64,000 nucleotides of DNA, taken from the NCBI RefSeq assembly GCF_002631185.1, contig NZ_PDNU01000037.1:1-64000 (forward strand). Reading direction: 5' to 3'. How positions within the stretch are numbered: the first letter of the stretch is position 1; every line of letters starts with the position of its first letter. Position numbers and translations under genes: made by a program. The notes under the pieces are model-generated. The model did not search any database, had not been told where the DNA came from, and worked only from the letters and a program-made list of their open reading frames with translations. Source of the DNA: Teichococcus rhizosphaerae (lineage in GTDB: Bacteria > Pseudomonadota > Alphaproteobacteria > Acetobacterales > Acetobacteraceae). This document shows, piece after piece, positions 49,800 through 58,861 of this stretch.

Positions 49800-51470
49800 T
49801 CAGGCGACGATGTCGATCAGGCTGTCGGAGGGGACGCGGCGGGAAGCCTCGGCGGCGGGGGGGCCTTCCTCCTCGCCGGCAGCGGCGGCCATGGCCGGGG
49901 CCGGCTCGGGCTCGCGCGCTTCCCGCTCCGCCCAGGACAGGGAGCCGTGCTGCAGGTCGAGGCCATTGCCGCCCAGTTGCAGCCCGGCCTGCTCCATCTG
50001 CTGCATCAGGCTATGGCGCTCCTGGCGCAGCGCCTCGAAGGTTTCGGCGCGCTCGGCCAGCATCACCACCTGCACCGTGCCCTCGCGGAAGGTGAGGCGC
50101 AGCTCGACCCGCCCGAGCTCCGGCGGCCGGAGATCGACCGCGATGGTGTCCACGCCCTGTTCGGCCGCCTCCCGGACACGCAGCACGATCTGCGGCGCCG
50201 CCTCGGCCGCCAGGCGGGGATGCGCCCCGGCCTGGACCAGCGCCCTTGGCGCGGCGGGATCCGGAGCCACGAGCGCCGGCGCCGGCAGGCCGCCGCCCGC
50301 GGCGAGAAGAACAGGCTCCGGACGCGCCGCCGCCTCGGGTGTGGAGGAAAGACGTGGGTCCGGCACCGGAACGCGGCGATGCGGCAGCTCTCCCTCCACC
50401 TTTGTCGGGCCGTGAAGCGGCGCCATGCCTTCCTCCGGCGGCGCCAGCCGGAGTGGGTCGATGCTGTCCGCCACAATGGCCGGCAAGGCCACGGCTTCAG
50501 GAGGGGGAGCGGCTCCGGCTGCCGCGGGCGGCGCTGCCGGCGTGGCGAGCCCCGGCGGGCCGGCCTCCCCGGACGGGCGGCGAGGCTGCGGCCGCGCGGT
50601 GTTCGCAAGCGGAGCGGGCCTGGCTTCCCCCGTGGCGGGCAGGATCGGCGCGGCCGCCGGAGGCTCCGCCCCGATGGTCGGCAGGGCGCTGGCGCCGACG
50701 TCCGGGAACAGGGCAAGGGCCGGTGAAGGTCCGTCCGTCACCGGGCGCGGAGCGGAAGCGGCCGGCATGGCCGCTGTGCCGGGCACGATGGCCAGCGCGG
50801 CCCTGACGGGCTCCGCCGATGCGCCGGGCTGGGCATCGGCCTCGGCATCGACATTGGCATCAGCATCAGCATCAGCATTGGCACCGAGGGACGCATCTGG
50901 CGCCGCGGCCTCATCCGGAAGGGGTGCCGCATCCGCCGCAGCAGGCACCAGCGATGGGGCGGGCGCTTCGCCCGGAGGGGGTATCGCGGCCGCTTCGGGC
51001 GGCGTCTCGGCCGACCATTCCGCGAGGCCGGGGCCGCCAGCCGGCACAGGGGCGGGCGCCAGGGCGAGCGCAGGAGCGGGCGCAGGGGCGGGCAGGGCCG
51101 GCCCGCAGGGCGGCAATGGCGTGGCAAGATCGGGAAGCGGGTCAGCGTCCGCCTGTGGCGGCGCCATGGCCATGCTTTGCCGCAGGGCCAGCAAATGGCC
51201 CGCTTCCTCGGCGGCCGCGGCCAGGGCCTCCCAGGGCATCGCCTGGTCCTGCAGGGCGGGTGCGTCCGTGCCTGGCCGGTTCGCTGGCGGAACAGGGGCG
51301 GCCAGGGCGGCGGGGGCGAAGGCCGGGGCGGTGCCCTGCCCCGCCAGCAGCACCGCGAAGGCCGCCGGATCGACAGCCGGCACCATCGCGGCCGGCATGC
51401 CCTTGCCGGGGCGCCCGGCCGGTGTCGGCGCGGCTTGCAGGAGGGGCTCGCCACCCGGAGGAATGGCCAT
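49800..51470 (-). CDS. fliK: Hook-length control protein FliK
   Basis: 556 aa from the ATG at 51470 (AGGAAG). Residues 1-440 are Ala/Pro-rich low-complexity sequence, including a DADADANVDAEAD run from repeated GCATCA units near 50850-50885, suited to a molecular ruler. The last 110 residues are the FliK C-terminal domain (APQIVLRVREAAEQGVDTIAVDLRPPELGRVELRLTFREGTVQVVMLAERAETFEALRQERHSLMQQMEQAGLQL). It acts on FlhB to stop hook growth. Confidence 0.88.
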   Translation of the reverse strand: MAIPPGGEPLLQAAPTPAGRPGKGMPAAMVPAVDPAAFAVLLAGQGTAPAFAPAALAAPVPPANRPGTDAPALQDQAMPWEALAAAAEEAGHLLALRQSMAMAPPQADADPLPDLATPLPPCGPALPAPAPAPALALAPAPVPAGGPGLAEWSAETPPEAAAIPPPGEAPAPSLVPAAADAAPLPDEAAAPDASLGANADADADANVDAEADAQPGASAEPVRAALAIVPGTAAMPAASAPRPVTDGPSPALALFPDVGASALPTIGAEPPAAAPILPATGEARPAPLANTARPQPRRPSGEAGPPGLATPAAPPAAAGAAPPPEAVALPAIVADSIDPLRLAPPEEGMAPLHGPTKVEGELPHRRVPVPDPRLSSTPEAAARPEPVLLAAGGGLPAPALVAPDPAAPRALVQAGAHPRLAAEAAPQIVLRVREAAEQGVDTIAVDLRPPELGRVELRLTFREGTVQVVMLAERAETFEALRQERHSLMQQMEQAGLQLGGNGLDLQHGSLSWAEREAREPEPAPAMAAAAGEEEGPPAAEASRRVPSDSLIDIVA

Positions 51471-51549
51471 GGAATTCTTCCTGTCCTGCGCCTCTGTCGG
51501 GCTCCGGCGTCGCGGAGCGCGGGAGGCGCGGTAAAACGTCCGCGGAGGC

Positions 51550-52221
51550 TCAGCCGAACAGGTCGTCCACCGCGCTCTGGCCAAGCCCGCCCTGTGCCGC
51601 CGTGCTTGGGCCATTCAGCAGGTGGGCATCGGGGCGTGAGGGGGCGGCCCTCAACAGGGTGCCGCCTTCCTCCGGGCCGATGCCGAGCAGGGCGACCAGC
51701 GCGGCGACCCGCGCCTCGACCTGCCGCAGGGTCGAGAGCACCTTGCGCACGCGCTGGCCGGTCAGGTCCTGGAAGGCGCAGGCCAGCACGATCGCGGTCG
51801 CGGCCTCGTCCACTTCCGCCAGGTCCGCCGTGGTGTCGGCGGAGGTGCCGGCATGCAGGCGCGCGGCCGCGGCCTGCGCGCGCTCGGCCTGGCGCAGGAT
51901 CTCGAGCGCGGCGCCCTCGGTGTCGCCGATCACCGCGTCCAGCGTGTCGCCCAGCTCGCCCGACGGTGGCGAGAGGCCCACCACCTCGGCCCGCGTCTCG
52001 GCCAGCAGCTTCGACATGGCCTGCATCTCGCCGAAGGCCTGCCGCAGCCTCTCATCGGCGCCATCCTCACCGATCCCGTCTTCACCGGCCCCGTCCAGCC
52101 TCCTGCCGTCGAGCCCCAGCAGCCGCTCGACCTCCGAGGAGATGGCCGCCGCCTGCCCGGCGATGCGGGCCAGGCCGGACTGGAGCGTTGGCGTCGCCCG
52201 CACCTTGGGGTGCTCAGCCAA
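51550..52221 (-). CDS. cheZ: CheZ, CheY-P phosphatase
   Basis: A 223-aa CheZ-family protein. A long helical hairpin with the catalytic segment [19 protein letters not shown]: Asp152 and Gln156 fit the DxxxQ pair that dephosphorylates CheY. The extreme C-terminus QSAVDDLFG resembles the CheY-docking peptide of CheZ. The annotated start is a TTG overlapping the cheY stop codon; a GTG at 52203 is an alternative. Directly follows cheY. No CheA or CheW is in the window, so the kinase is elsewhere. Confidence 0.82.
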   Translation of the reverse strand: MAEHPKVRATPTLQSGLARIAGQAAAISSEVERLLGLDGRRLDGAGEDGIGEDGADERLRQAFGEMQAMSKLLAETRAEVVGLSPPSGELGDTLDAVIGDTEGAALEILRQAERAQAAAARLHAGTSADTTADLAEVDEAATAIVLACAFQDLTGQRVRKVLSTLRQVEARVAALVALLGIGPEEGGTLLRAAPSRPDAHLLNGPSTAAQGGLGQSAVDDLFG

Positions 52222-52576
52222 CCACGGAAGCGATTTTCGCCTTCAGCGTTTCCGCCGTGAAAGGCTTCACGATGTACTGCGAGGCCCCCGCCTGTTTGGC
52301 GGCGATGACGTTCTCCGTCTTGCTCTCCGCCGTCACCATGATGAACGGCATCCTCGACAGGTTCGCGTCCCCCCGCACCTCCTTGAGCAGCTCAAGGCCC
52401 GTCATCGGCTCCATGTTCCAGTCGGAGATGACGAGGTCGTAGCGGGAGACCTTGATCTTCTCCAGCGCCTCGGCGCCGTTGCCGGCTTCCTCGACATCCT
52501 TGAAGCCGATCTGGTCCAGGAGATTTCGCACGATACGCCGCATCGTGGGATAGTCGTCGACCACCAGAATCTTCAC
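52214..52576 (-). CDS. cheY: Chemotaxis response regulator CheY
   Basis: A 120-aa stand-alone receiver starting at a GTG (52576) with GGGGGA upstream. Asp7, Asp8 and the phosphoacceptor Asp52 ([11 protein letters not shown]), the Thr in MVTAES and the Lys in IVKPF are all in place. Phospho-CheY binds FliM/FliN. The frame runs to 52804 but only this part is conserved. An exact TGCGAAAAA word lies 48 bases upstream. Confidence 0.95.
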   Translation of the reverse strand: MKILVVDDYPTMRRIVRNLLDQIGFKDVEEAGNGAEALEKIKVSRYDLVISDWNMEPMTGLELLKEVRGDANLSRMPFIMVTAESKTENVIAAKQAGASQYIVKPFTAETLKAKIASVVG

Positions 52577-52624
52577 GCGCCGGTCCCCCTTATGCGTCTC
52601 GCCGGCATCATCGCATTCTAGACG

Positions 52625-52633
52625 TTTTTCGCA
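52625..52633 (-). promoter_or_regulatory. TGCGAAAAA word upstream of cheY
   Basis: Exact word directed into cheY, between the unknown 52671 gene and cheY, followed by CGTCTAGAATG. Suggests cheY-cheZ-fliK-flgD has its own promoter. Confidence 0.5.
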
Positions 52634-52670
52634 AGACCTATTGGTGGCGTCCCGCCGGTTTCCCGCGCGC

Positions 52671-53963
52671 TCATGCCTCGAGCGCCATCTCCGCCACGGC
52701 GGGGGCGAGGCCATACCAGGCCGCATTGCCTTCGCCGCAGCCCGCCGGGTCGAAGCGCTGCGCCAAGCCCCAGGCCGGCACGGCGCACTGCACGGGCGCG
52801 CCACAGGCCCCGGCCAGCTGCCGCGCCAGGGCGATGCAGGCCGCGAAGCTCATGGAAGCCGGCAGGAGGGCGCAGCAATCCTCCGCGCCGCAGCGCATCT
52901 GCCGGTCCGCGCCCAGCTGCCAAAGGGGCTGGGGCGGCAGGGCCGCGTTCTCCGAAACCAGCTCCGCCGCCAGCCCCGCCGGCAGCGCCGTGCGGAGGAG
53001 GCGCAGGAAATTCTGCCGCGCGGCCGGCCGCCAGGCGCCCCCCCAATCCCCGCGGGCGATGCCCAGCATCGCCAGCGGCCGGGCCGCCTGGCCCATCGCC
53101 GCGGCGGCGCGTGGCCAGGAGCCGAGCGCCGCCAGCCCCGCCGGGGCGTGCCAGGGCGTGGCGAAGCAGGCTGGCAGCAGGCCGAGCTGGTCGGCCAGCA
53201 GGCTCGCCATGCAGTGGTCGCCATCGGTCCAGTGATCGACCAGGGCGAAGCGCAGCGAGTCGCTCACCTCGTTGCCGAGCAACTCGTCCAGATGCGCGAA
53301 CAGGCCGGAGGACAGGAGCTGGTAGCGCTCATCGCCCTGCGGCGCGTCCCAGATCTCGCGCGGGACGCATCCGCCATCGGCCGGCAGGCTCTCGCCCGAG
53401 GCGCTGATGGCGAGCGCCAGGGGGGGCGGAGCGGGCCGCATCCGCCACATCACCGCGCCCCAGGCTGACCAGCGCAGCAGCGCCGGCCCCTGCCCCTGGC
53501 CGCAGGCCGGATGGAAAGGCGCGAGGGCCGCGGCATCGGGCACCAGCGTGGCGCACTGGGCGTGGCGGGCGGTCTCGCCGGCGGACACCAGGGCAAGCCC
53601 TTCCCGCCCATGCGCCACGTGCAGCACGCCCGGCAGCGCGGCCAGCGCCTCGCGCAAGGCGCCGGGATGCGGCAGCCACAGGGCGGAGGCCGGCTCGCAG
53701 AGCAACACCGCCTGGCCCTGGCGCAGCGCCAGGGAGCCACCGGGGATGACCATCAGCCCCGTCGCGCGGTCGGAAAGGGGGGGGATGCATTGCAGGCGCC
53801 GCACCGCCTCGCGCCGCTCCTCGGGCGAGGGCAGCTGGCGCAGCTGGGCGTCGAACCGGCGCAGAAGGGCCATGCCGGGCGGGCTGCCCAGATCGAGACC
53901 GGCGAGGTCCTGCAACGGCATGCCATACGATGGAACATAACCATTTGGTTTGTTCATCATCAT
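52671..53963 (-). CDS. Large unknown protein upstream of cheY
   Basis: A 430-aa soluble protein with no signal peptide or membrane segment, not recognised. Cys- and Trp-rich for this genome. Blocks include [62 protein letters not shown] and [15 protein letters not shown]; the C-terminus has [30 protein letters not shown]. Start: the first of three adjacent ATGs, with AAAGG upstream. Divergent from the 54130-55184 pair with 166 bases between; the three unknown genes may form one module. Confidence 0.65.
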   Translation of the reverse strand: MMMNKPNGYVPSYGMPLQDLAGLDLGSPPGMALLRRFDAQLRQLPSPEERREAVRRLQCIPPLSDRATGLMVIPGGSLALRQGQAVLLCEPASALWLPHPGALREALAALPGVLHVAHGREGLALVSAGETARHAQCATLVPDAAALAPFHPACGQGQGPALLRWSAWGAVMWRMRPAPPPLALAISASGESLPADGGCVPREIWDAPQGDERYQLLSSGLFAHLDELLGNEVSDSLRFALVDHWTDGDHCMASLLADQLGLLPACFATPWHAPAGLAALGSWPRAAAAMGQAARPLAMLGIARGDWGGAWRPAARQNFLRLLRTALPAGLAAELVSENAALPPQPLWQLGADRQMRCGAEDCCALLPASMSFAACIALARQLAGACGAPVQCAVPAWGLAQRFDPAGCGEGNAAWYGLAPAVAEMALEA

Positions 53964-54129
53964 ATATTCGCCTTTAGGTTGCCTGCCCCTCAGCTAGCGC
54001 TCTCCTCCGTGTGGCGTCAATCCTTCTTGCCTGTCTCCCGGACCGGCAGGCGGCGGCAGGGAAATTATCGGTTTGTGAAGGGGCCGCATGGCACCACCCG
54101 GGGCGTGTGATCGCTTCAGGAGAAACCGA

Positions 54130-54489
54130 ATGCAGATCAACCGTCGGAGCGCCAGCGAGGCCAGCCTGGTCCAGGACGGGCGCGAGCTTCTCGACCTGAC
54201 GGCCGTGGAGGCGGGCGAGGCGGAGTTCGCGCAGTTGCTCGACCGGCTGGAGGCATGGCTGGCCATGGCCGGGGGCGCCCCGCGCATCGCCCTGGCCTAT
54301 CGCGAGGGGCTGCTGGGGCAGGTCGAGGCCGACCTGCCGCTCCAGCTCCTGGTGGTGGAGGAGGATCCGCATGACGATCCTCCCCTGCGGCTGCTGCGCC
54401 GCTCCGTGCCGGCGGGCCCGGCGGCGCTGGAGGCCATGCTGGCCGTGACCGAGCGCCGCTTGCAGGCACAGCCGGGGCGGGCGCCATGA
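54130..54489 (+). CDS. Small unknown protein
   Basis: 119 aa from the ATG at 54130 (AGGAGA upstream). Helical: ASLVQDGRELLDLTAVEAGEAEFAQLLDRLEAWLAMAGG, then strands IALAYREGLLGQVEADLPLQLLVVEED and a helical end. Not recognised. It overlaps the next gene by 4 bases, so the two are translationally coupled. Confidence 0.6.
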   Translation: MQINRRSASEASLVQDGRELLDLTAVEAGEAEFAQLLDRLEAWLAMAGGAPRIALAYREGLLGQVEADLPLQLLVVEEDPHDDPPLRLLRRSVPAGPAALEAMLAVTERRLQAQPGRAP

Positions 54490-55184
54490 GCCGGCCAGAG
54501 CGGCAGGGCCGCCTGGAGCTCGACGCGCCGCTGCGCCGCCCCCTGCCCCGCCCGGATGCGGAGGCGCTCGTGGCGCTGCTGACGGGGCATGCGCTGGCCC
54601 GTCCCCCCGCGCACCCCCTGTTCTCGGTGCCCGAGGCGAGCGCGGTGCTGATGGGCGAGAGCCTCGACCACCTGACCCATGGCTCCCGCATCCTGCAGGA
54701 GGAGGACGGGCCGCGGCTCTGCGCCTCGGCGAGCCTGCCGGCACGGCCGGGGCTGATGGAGGCGGCGCTGGACTGGCTGGGCGGCCTGCTGCGGCTGGAG
54801 CCGGGAGAGGTGGCCGGCTTCACCGTGCCGGCGGGCAGCCACCGGCATGACGTGCGGCTCCTGGTGTGGGATGGCGGGCGGCTGCGCCCGCTCGGCGCCC
54901 TGCCCGACCTGCGGGCCGGCGCCCTGGAAGGCGGGTGCAGCATGGAGGCCTTCCGGCGCGCCGCCGGCCTGCCGGATGTGGGGGAGCCGCCCGGGGTGCT
55001 GCGGCCCGTCATGCGGCGCGTGGCCCTGGCGCAGCTGCGCCGTCAGGCCCTGCCCGTCTCGCAGGCGCTGCTCGACGGAGCCTTCGACGGACAGGTGCTG
55101 TTCCGGGCCTGGCTCGCCGCGGCCGCCGAAGCCGCGCAGGGCTTCACCACCGCCGCGCCGCCGCTCGCGCTGCATGTCGCCTGA
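54486..55184 (+). CDS. Unknown protein coupled to the previous gene
   Basis: A 232-aa soluble protein, not recognised. Segments: DAEALVALLTGHALARPPAHPLFSVPEASAVLMGESLDHL, LMEAALDWLGGLLRLEPGEVAGFTVPAGSHRHDVRLLVWDGGRLRPLG, and a helical C-terminus. Start overlaps the upstream stop codon. Followed by the minC promoter region. Confidence 0.6.
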   Translation: MSRPERQGRLELDAPLRRPLPRPDAEALVALLTGHALARPPAHPLFSVPEASAVLMGESLDHLTHGSRILQEEDGPRLCASASLPARPGLMEAALDWLGGLLRLEPGEVAGFTVPAGSHRHDVRLLVWDGGRLRPLGALPDLRAGALEGGCSMEAFRRAAGLPDVGEPPGVLRPVMRRVALAQLRRQALPVSQALLDGAFDGQVLFRAWLAAAAEAAQGFTTAAPPLALHVA

Positions 55185-55224
55185 GGGATCGGTCTTCATC
55201 CATGGCGGCAAACGCGAAATCTCT

Positions 55225-55301
55225 TGCGAAAAAACGCGGTGAGAGGTATCCCTGCCTTCCCCGCAGGAAGCGGGAATGGCTTCGCCGGGATATGCGAAAA
55301 A
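55225..55301 (+). promoter_or_regulatory. Two TGCGAAAAA words upstream of minC
   Basis: Exact copies at 55225-55233 and 55293-55301, both directed into minC, 99 and 31 bases before its ATG. These tie minCDE to the same signal as the motility operons. Confidence 0.55.
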
Positions 55302-55332
55302 CCTGGGAAGCGCCGGCAGAAGGCAGGCGTGC

Positions 55333-56031
55333 ATGAGGCATGACAACACTCGGGCGGCGGCGGCGCAGGCTTCTCTCCGCCTGCGCGGCCGTTCCCATCC
55401 CTTTCTGACCCTGGAGGTGGCCGAGATGGACCCGGCCACCTTCGAGGAGGCGCTCGCGGCGAAGCTGAGCAGCACCGCCAGCTTCTTCCGCCATGCGCCG
55501 GTCCTGCTGGACCTGACGGCCCTGCCCGCCGGGGCGGCGCCGGAGATCCCCCGGCTGCTGGCCGTGATCCGCCGGCTGGGGCTGGTTCCGGCCGCCTTTC
55601 GCGCCCGCTGGCCGGAGATCGACCGCGCCGCCCTGGCGGCCGGGCTCGGGCGGATGCTGGAGCCCGAGGCCAGCCAGGATGTCGCCCTGCCCTGCGACCG
55701 CCGCCCCACCGTCATCGTCAGCGAGCCCGTGCGCTCGGGCCAGCGCATCTACGCGGCGGAGGCCGACCTGGTCGTGCTGCACTCCGTCTCGCCCGGGGCG
55801 CAGCTGCTGGCCGATGGCTGCATCCATGTCTATGGCGCGCTGCGCGGCTCGGCCAGCGCGGGGGTGGGGGACGACCCGCATGCCCGCGTCTTTGCGAAAA
55901 TCATGGACCCGGAAATGCTCTCCATCGCCGGCCTCTGGCTCGGCGCCGAGGAGATTCCGGCCGAATGGGTGAGGCGGCCGGCCCAGCTGCGCATCGCCGA
56001 TGGCTGGCTGCGCTTCGCCCCGCTTCCCTGA
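55333..56031 (+). CDS. minC: Septum-site inhibitor MinC
   Basis: 232 aa from the ATG at 55333 (GAAGG upstream; ATG at 55276 also in frame). The N-terminal domain (LRLRGRSHPFLTLEVAEMDPATFEEALAAKLSSTASFFRHAPVLLDLTALP) and the C-terminal beta-helix (RSGQRIYAAEADLVVLHSVSPGAQLLADGCIHVYGALRGSASAG, then IMDPEMLSIAGLWLG) are both standard. It blocks FtsZ polymerisation away from mid-cell in complex with MinD. Confidence 0.94.
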   Translation: MRHDNTRAAAAQASLRLRGRSHPFLTLEVAEMDPATFEEALAAKLSSTASFFRHAPVLLDLTALPAGAAPEIPRLLAVIRRLGLVPAAFRARWPEIDRAALAAGLGRMLEPEASQDVALPCDRRPTVIVSEPVRSGQRIYAAEADLVVLHSVSPGAQLLADGCIHVYGALRGSASAGVGDDPHARVFAKIMDPEMLSIAGLWLGAEEIPAEWVRRPAQLRIADGWLRFAPLP

Positions 56032-56086
56032 CCCCGCCCTCGCCCGATCCCACGGCACCACACCGCACGACAACAGGGAGAACCCG

Positions 56087-56938
56087 ATGTCCGCGACCGT
56101 CATCACCATCACCTCCGGCAAGGGCGGGGTCGGCAAGACGACCACCACCGCCGCCTTCGGCGCCGCCCTCGCCCTGCGCGGCAAGCGCGTCTGCCTGGTC
56201 GACTTCGATGTGGGCCTGCGCAACCTGGACCTGGTGCTCGGGATCGAGAAGCGGGTGGTCTACGACTTCCTGCACGTCGCCAACGGCCAGGCCAAGCTGC
56301 AGCAGGCGCTGATCCGCGACAAGCGGATCGAGAACCTCCACGTCCTGGCCACCTCCCAGACGCATGAGAAGGACGCGCTGACCCTCGAGGGCGTGAACCG
56401 CGTGATGGCCCAGCTGCGCGAGGAGTTCGACTACATCCTCTGCGACAGCCCCGCCGGCATCGAGCACGGCGCCATGATGGCGCTCTACCACGCCGACCAT
56501 GCCATCGTCGTCTGCAACCCCGAGGTCAGCTCGATCCGCGATGCCGACCGCATCCTGGGCTTCATCTCCGCCAAGTCGCGGCGCGCGGAGGAGGGGCGCG
56601 AGCCGGTGCGCGAGCACCTGCTCGTCACCCGCTTCGACCAGGAGCGGGTGCGGAGCGGCGAGATGGTCGGGCTGGGCGACATCCAGGACATCCTCTCGGC
56701 CGAGCTGCTGGGCGTGGTGCCGGAAAGCAAGGCCGTGCTGAAGGCCTCGAATGCCGGCGTGCCGGCCAGCCTGGACGAGGAAACCGATGCCGGCCGCGCC
56801 TATCGCGATGCCGTGTCGCGCTTTCTGGGCGAGGTGCGCCAGCCCGTCCGCCTGCCCAGCATGGCGCCGGTGCGGCATGTGCTGGAAGCCAGCGCCGAGC
56901 CGCGCGGCTTCCTGCGCCGGCTGTTCCGGTTCGCCTGA
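56087..56938 (+). CDS. minD: Septum-site ATPase MinD
   Basis: A 283-aa MinD. Deviant Walker A KGGVGKTT (residues 12-19), VCLVDFDVGLRNLDLVLGIEKRVVYDFLHV, the switch region DSPAGIEHGAMMALYHADHAIVVCNPEVSSIRDADRILG, and the C-terminal amphipathic membrane helix GFLRRLFRF. AGGGAG upstream. Cycles on and off the membrane with MinC and MinE. It is not FlhG: it lacks that family's N-terminal helix and is paired with MinC and MinE. Confidence 0.97.
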   Translation: MSATVITITSGKGGVGKTTTTAAFGAALALRGKRVCLVDFDVGLRNLDLVLGIEKRVVYDFLHVANGQAKLQQALIRDKRIENLHVLATSQTHEKDALTLEGVNRVMAQLREEFDYILCDSPAGIEHGAMMALYHADHAIVVCNPEVSSIRDADRILGFISAKSRRAEEGREPVREHLLVTRFDQERVRSGEMVGLGDIQDILSAELLGVVPESKAVLKASNAGVPASLDEETDAGRAYRDAVSRFLGEVRQPVRLPSMAPVRHVLEASAEPRGFLRRLFRFA

Positions 56939-56959
56939 CACCCCGAGGAGACCGATGCC

Positions 56960-57205
56960 ATGCCCCTGATCGCCCTGATCCAGCGCCGCCGCAACACGGC
57001 CGGCCTCGCCGCGGCGCGCCTGCGCAAGCAGGTGAGCGCCGACCGCATGGCGGTGCTGGGCGACGACATCACGCAACGCATTCAGGAGGCCTGCCTGCGG
57101 GAGATCCGCAAGCTGGCCCGCGGCGGCCATGTGCGCGTCAAGATCGGCACCTCGCCGGCGCTGGAGCTGCGCGAGATCGACATCGACCTGACGCCGGGGC
57201 GCTGA
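56960..57205 (+). CDS. minE: MinE, topological specificity factor
   Basis: An 81-aa MinE: a short N-terminal membrane/MinD-binding part (ALIQRRRNTAGLAAARLRKQVSADRMAVLGDDITQRIQEACLREIRKL) and a small dimerisation domain (VRVKIGTSPALELREIDIDL). It stimulates MinD ATPase and drives oscillation. Third gene of minCDE. Confidence 0.9.
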   Translation: MPLIALIQRRRNTAGLAAARLRKQVSADRMAVLGDDITQRIQEACLREIRKLARGGHVRVKIGTSPALELREIDIDLTPGR

Positions 57206-57214
57206 GGCGGCGCC

Positions 57215-57448
57215 ATGCTGATCTCGGCTTCCCAGTGCCGCATGGCCCGCGCCGCCCTCGGCATGAGCATGCGCGAGCTCGCCATGGCGGCCGGCGTTTC
57301 CGTCAACACGCTGGGCCGCATCGAGGGGGATGGCAACGTCACCAGCCGCACCCTGGTCAGGGTGCAGGAGATCCTGGCACGCAGCGGCGTGGTGTTCCGG
57401 CGCGACGGCTCCGTCGGCATCGGCCAGCCGCCGCGGGAGGACCCCTAG
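57215..57448 (+). CDS. XRE-family HTH regulator
   Basis: A 77-aa protein that is a single Cro/CI helix-turn-helix: ISASQCRMARAALGMSMRELAMAAGVSVNTLGRIEGDGNVTSRTLVRVQEILARSGVVF. Ten bases after minE in the same direction, so possibly in its transcript. Convergent with repA (30 bases). It could regulate min or the replicon; not known. Confidence 0.85.
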   Translation: MLISASQCRMARAALGMSMRELAMAAGVSVNTLGRIEGDGNVTSRTLVRVQEILARSGVVFRRDGSVGIGQPPREDP

Positions 57449-57477
57449 GGCCTGCCGGCCAGGCCGGCCGGCCACGG

Positions 57478-58509
57478 TCAGGCCGCGCGGCGGCGGGAAC
57501 CCGGCCTGGAGGCGCCTGGGGAGGCGCCTGGGGAGGCACCTAGGGAAGCGGCGGCATCGTGGAGGCCGGGGGCGGGAAGCGCCTCGGGAGCGGCCTCCAC
57601 CTCGTCCTCCTCCAGCAGCGGCATGGCTTCCACCGGGACCAGGCTGGTGATGTTGGTGGTGGGGTAGAACGCCACCAGCCAGGACTTCAGCGCGGTCTGC
57701 CCGACCGGCTTCGGGAAGCCCTTGTCCAGCGCCCGCCGCGCCCGCGGATCGATCAGCGCGATGCCGTAGTCGGGCAGGCTGCGCCGGTGCGTGGCGTAGG
57801 CGTTGATCTCCGCCTTGAAGCGGCGCAGGTCCTGCGTGGTGCCCACCCGCGCCCGCAGCTTCGACAGCCCCATCCGGAAGCCGCCCGGCGGGCCGCTGCG
57901 GGCGATCTCGTAGAGGCGCTTGGCGACCGGCGGCAGCTCGAAGTAGCGCGGGCTGTAGGTCAGGAAGTGCTTGTCCTGCACGATCGCGCGGAAGAGCCAG
58001 GCGCAGAGGGTGAGCTCCACCGCCCGCATCTGCTTGGCCCCGTCCCGGCCGCGGCGGTAGAGGATCTTGTATTCGTCGAGCCAGCCGAAGCCGCGGTCCT
58101 CGCCTTCCCCGCCGGTTTCGATGTTGGTGCGGATGAAGGTGGATTTCAGCCGGGCGAGCGATTCCTCAAGCCTGTCATAGGCCGAGCCGCCGGGCGTGCT
58201 GCCGGTGGTGATGAAGAAATCATGCGCCGTGAAGGTGATGCGCGGCGAGGGCGCCTGTCCGCGGTTGATCTTGTCGGCGATCAGCGAGGCGGAATAGACC
58301 AGCAGCTCCTTGTCCCAGATCGAGGCGACGCCATGCTTGGTGCCGACGACCTCGATCCAGGTCTTGCCGTCGTCGTAGCGCGGCAGTTCGGTCTCCTTCT
58401 CCCGCCGCAGCGAGAAGAAGTTGTAGACCATGGTGTTCCGGTCGCCCTTGACCTTGCCCACCAGCGGGCTGTCGGTCTTGGAGAAGTCAAACGTCTGCTG
58501 CTCGTCCAT
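57478..58509 (-). CDS. repA: Replication initiator RepA (RPA family)
   Basis: 343 aa from the ATG at 58509. Matches the replication initiator protein A family of alphaproteobacterial plasmids: FDFSKTDSPLVGKVKGDRNTMVYNFFSL, WIEVVGTKHGVASIWDKELLVYSASLI, FTAHDFFITTGSTPGGSAYDRLEESLARLKSTFIRTNI, and FRMGLSKLRARVGTTQDLRRFKAEINAY. Two winged-helix domains are expected to bind the iterons just upstream. The C-terminus is a Gly/Ala/Ser/Pro repeat tail from a 12-bp repeat at 57508-57543. Confidence 0.92.
   Translation of the reverse strand: MDEQQTFDFSKTDSPLVGKVKGDRNTMVYNFFSLRREKETELPRYDDGKTWIEVVGTKHGVASIWDKELLVYSASLIADKINRGQAPSPRITFTAHDFFITTGSTPGGSAYDRLEESLARLKSTFIRTNIETGGEGEDRGFGWLDEYKILYRRGRDGAKQMRAVELTLCAWLFRAIVQDKHFLTYSPRYFELPPVAKRLYEIARSGPPGGFRMGLSKLRARVGTTQDLRRFKAEINAYATHRRSLPDYGIALIDPRARRALDKGFPKPVGQTALKSWLVAFYPTTNITSLVPVEAMPLLEEDEVEAAPEALPAPGLHDAAASLGASPGASPGASRPGSRRRAA
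57508..57543 (-). repeat. 12-bp tandem repeat in the repA 3-prime end
   Basis: Plus-strand units GGAGGCGCCTGG, GGAGGCGCCTGG and GGAGGCACCTAG in tandem, encoding GASP-type repeats in the RepA tail. Confidence 0.6.
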
Positions 58510-58579
58510 GGCCCCAGCGCGTCCTGCTGCACCGTTGTGGACGAGCCGGCCGGGAGATGCCAGCGCTGGATGCGGGGCT

Positions 58580-58818
58580 GTCGGCGTCACGACGAGTCTT
58601 TTCCCGCCCCTCCTCGTCGTGACGCCGACAGGCGGGGCATGGGGCAGGCCGGACAGGCGGACAGAGTTATCCACAGCCCCTCACTCGTCGTGACGCCGAC
58701 ACCCTGCACCGCACTCGTCGTGACGCCGACATATCCTCGTCGTGACGCCGACATATCCTCGTCGTGACGCCGACACATCCTCGTCGTGACGCCGACGCAT
58801 CCTCGTCGTGACGCCGAC
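58580..58818. repeat. Iteron array (RepA binding sites)
   Basis: Seven direct copies of the 17-bp CTCGTCGTGACGCCGAC start at 58613, 58684, 58714, 58736, 58758, 58780 and 58802; the last five are spaced exactly 22 bp, two helical turns. One perfect inverted copy is at 58580-58596, closest to repA, where it could serve autoregulation. This is the arrangement of an iteron-controlled plasmid origin next to its initiator. Confidence 0.92.
58667..58675 (+). promoter_or_regulatory. DnaA box
   Basis: TTATCCACA, the perfect DnaA-binding consensus, between the first and second direct iterons. Confidence 0.85.
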
Positions 58819-58861
58819 GCGAACAGGGAGCAAGTCCATGAAATCAAAGCCTGAATCCGGC

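Noticed and set aside
56087-56938. MinD considered as FlhG (flagellar number regulator)
   Set aside because: It is flanked by minC and minE and has the MinD C-terminal membrane helix without the FlhG N-terminal segment.
57215-57448. XRE gene considered as antitoxin of a toxin-antitoxin pair
   Set aside because: No small toxin-like partner is adjacent; neighbours are minE and repA.
58613-58818. Iterons considered as a CRISPR array
   Set aside because: Spacers are only 5 bases in the regular part, repeats are 17 bp, and repA is adjacent; this is an iteron origin.
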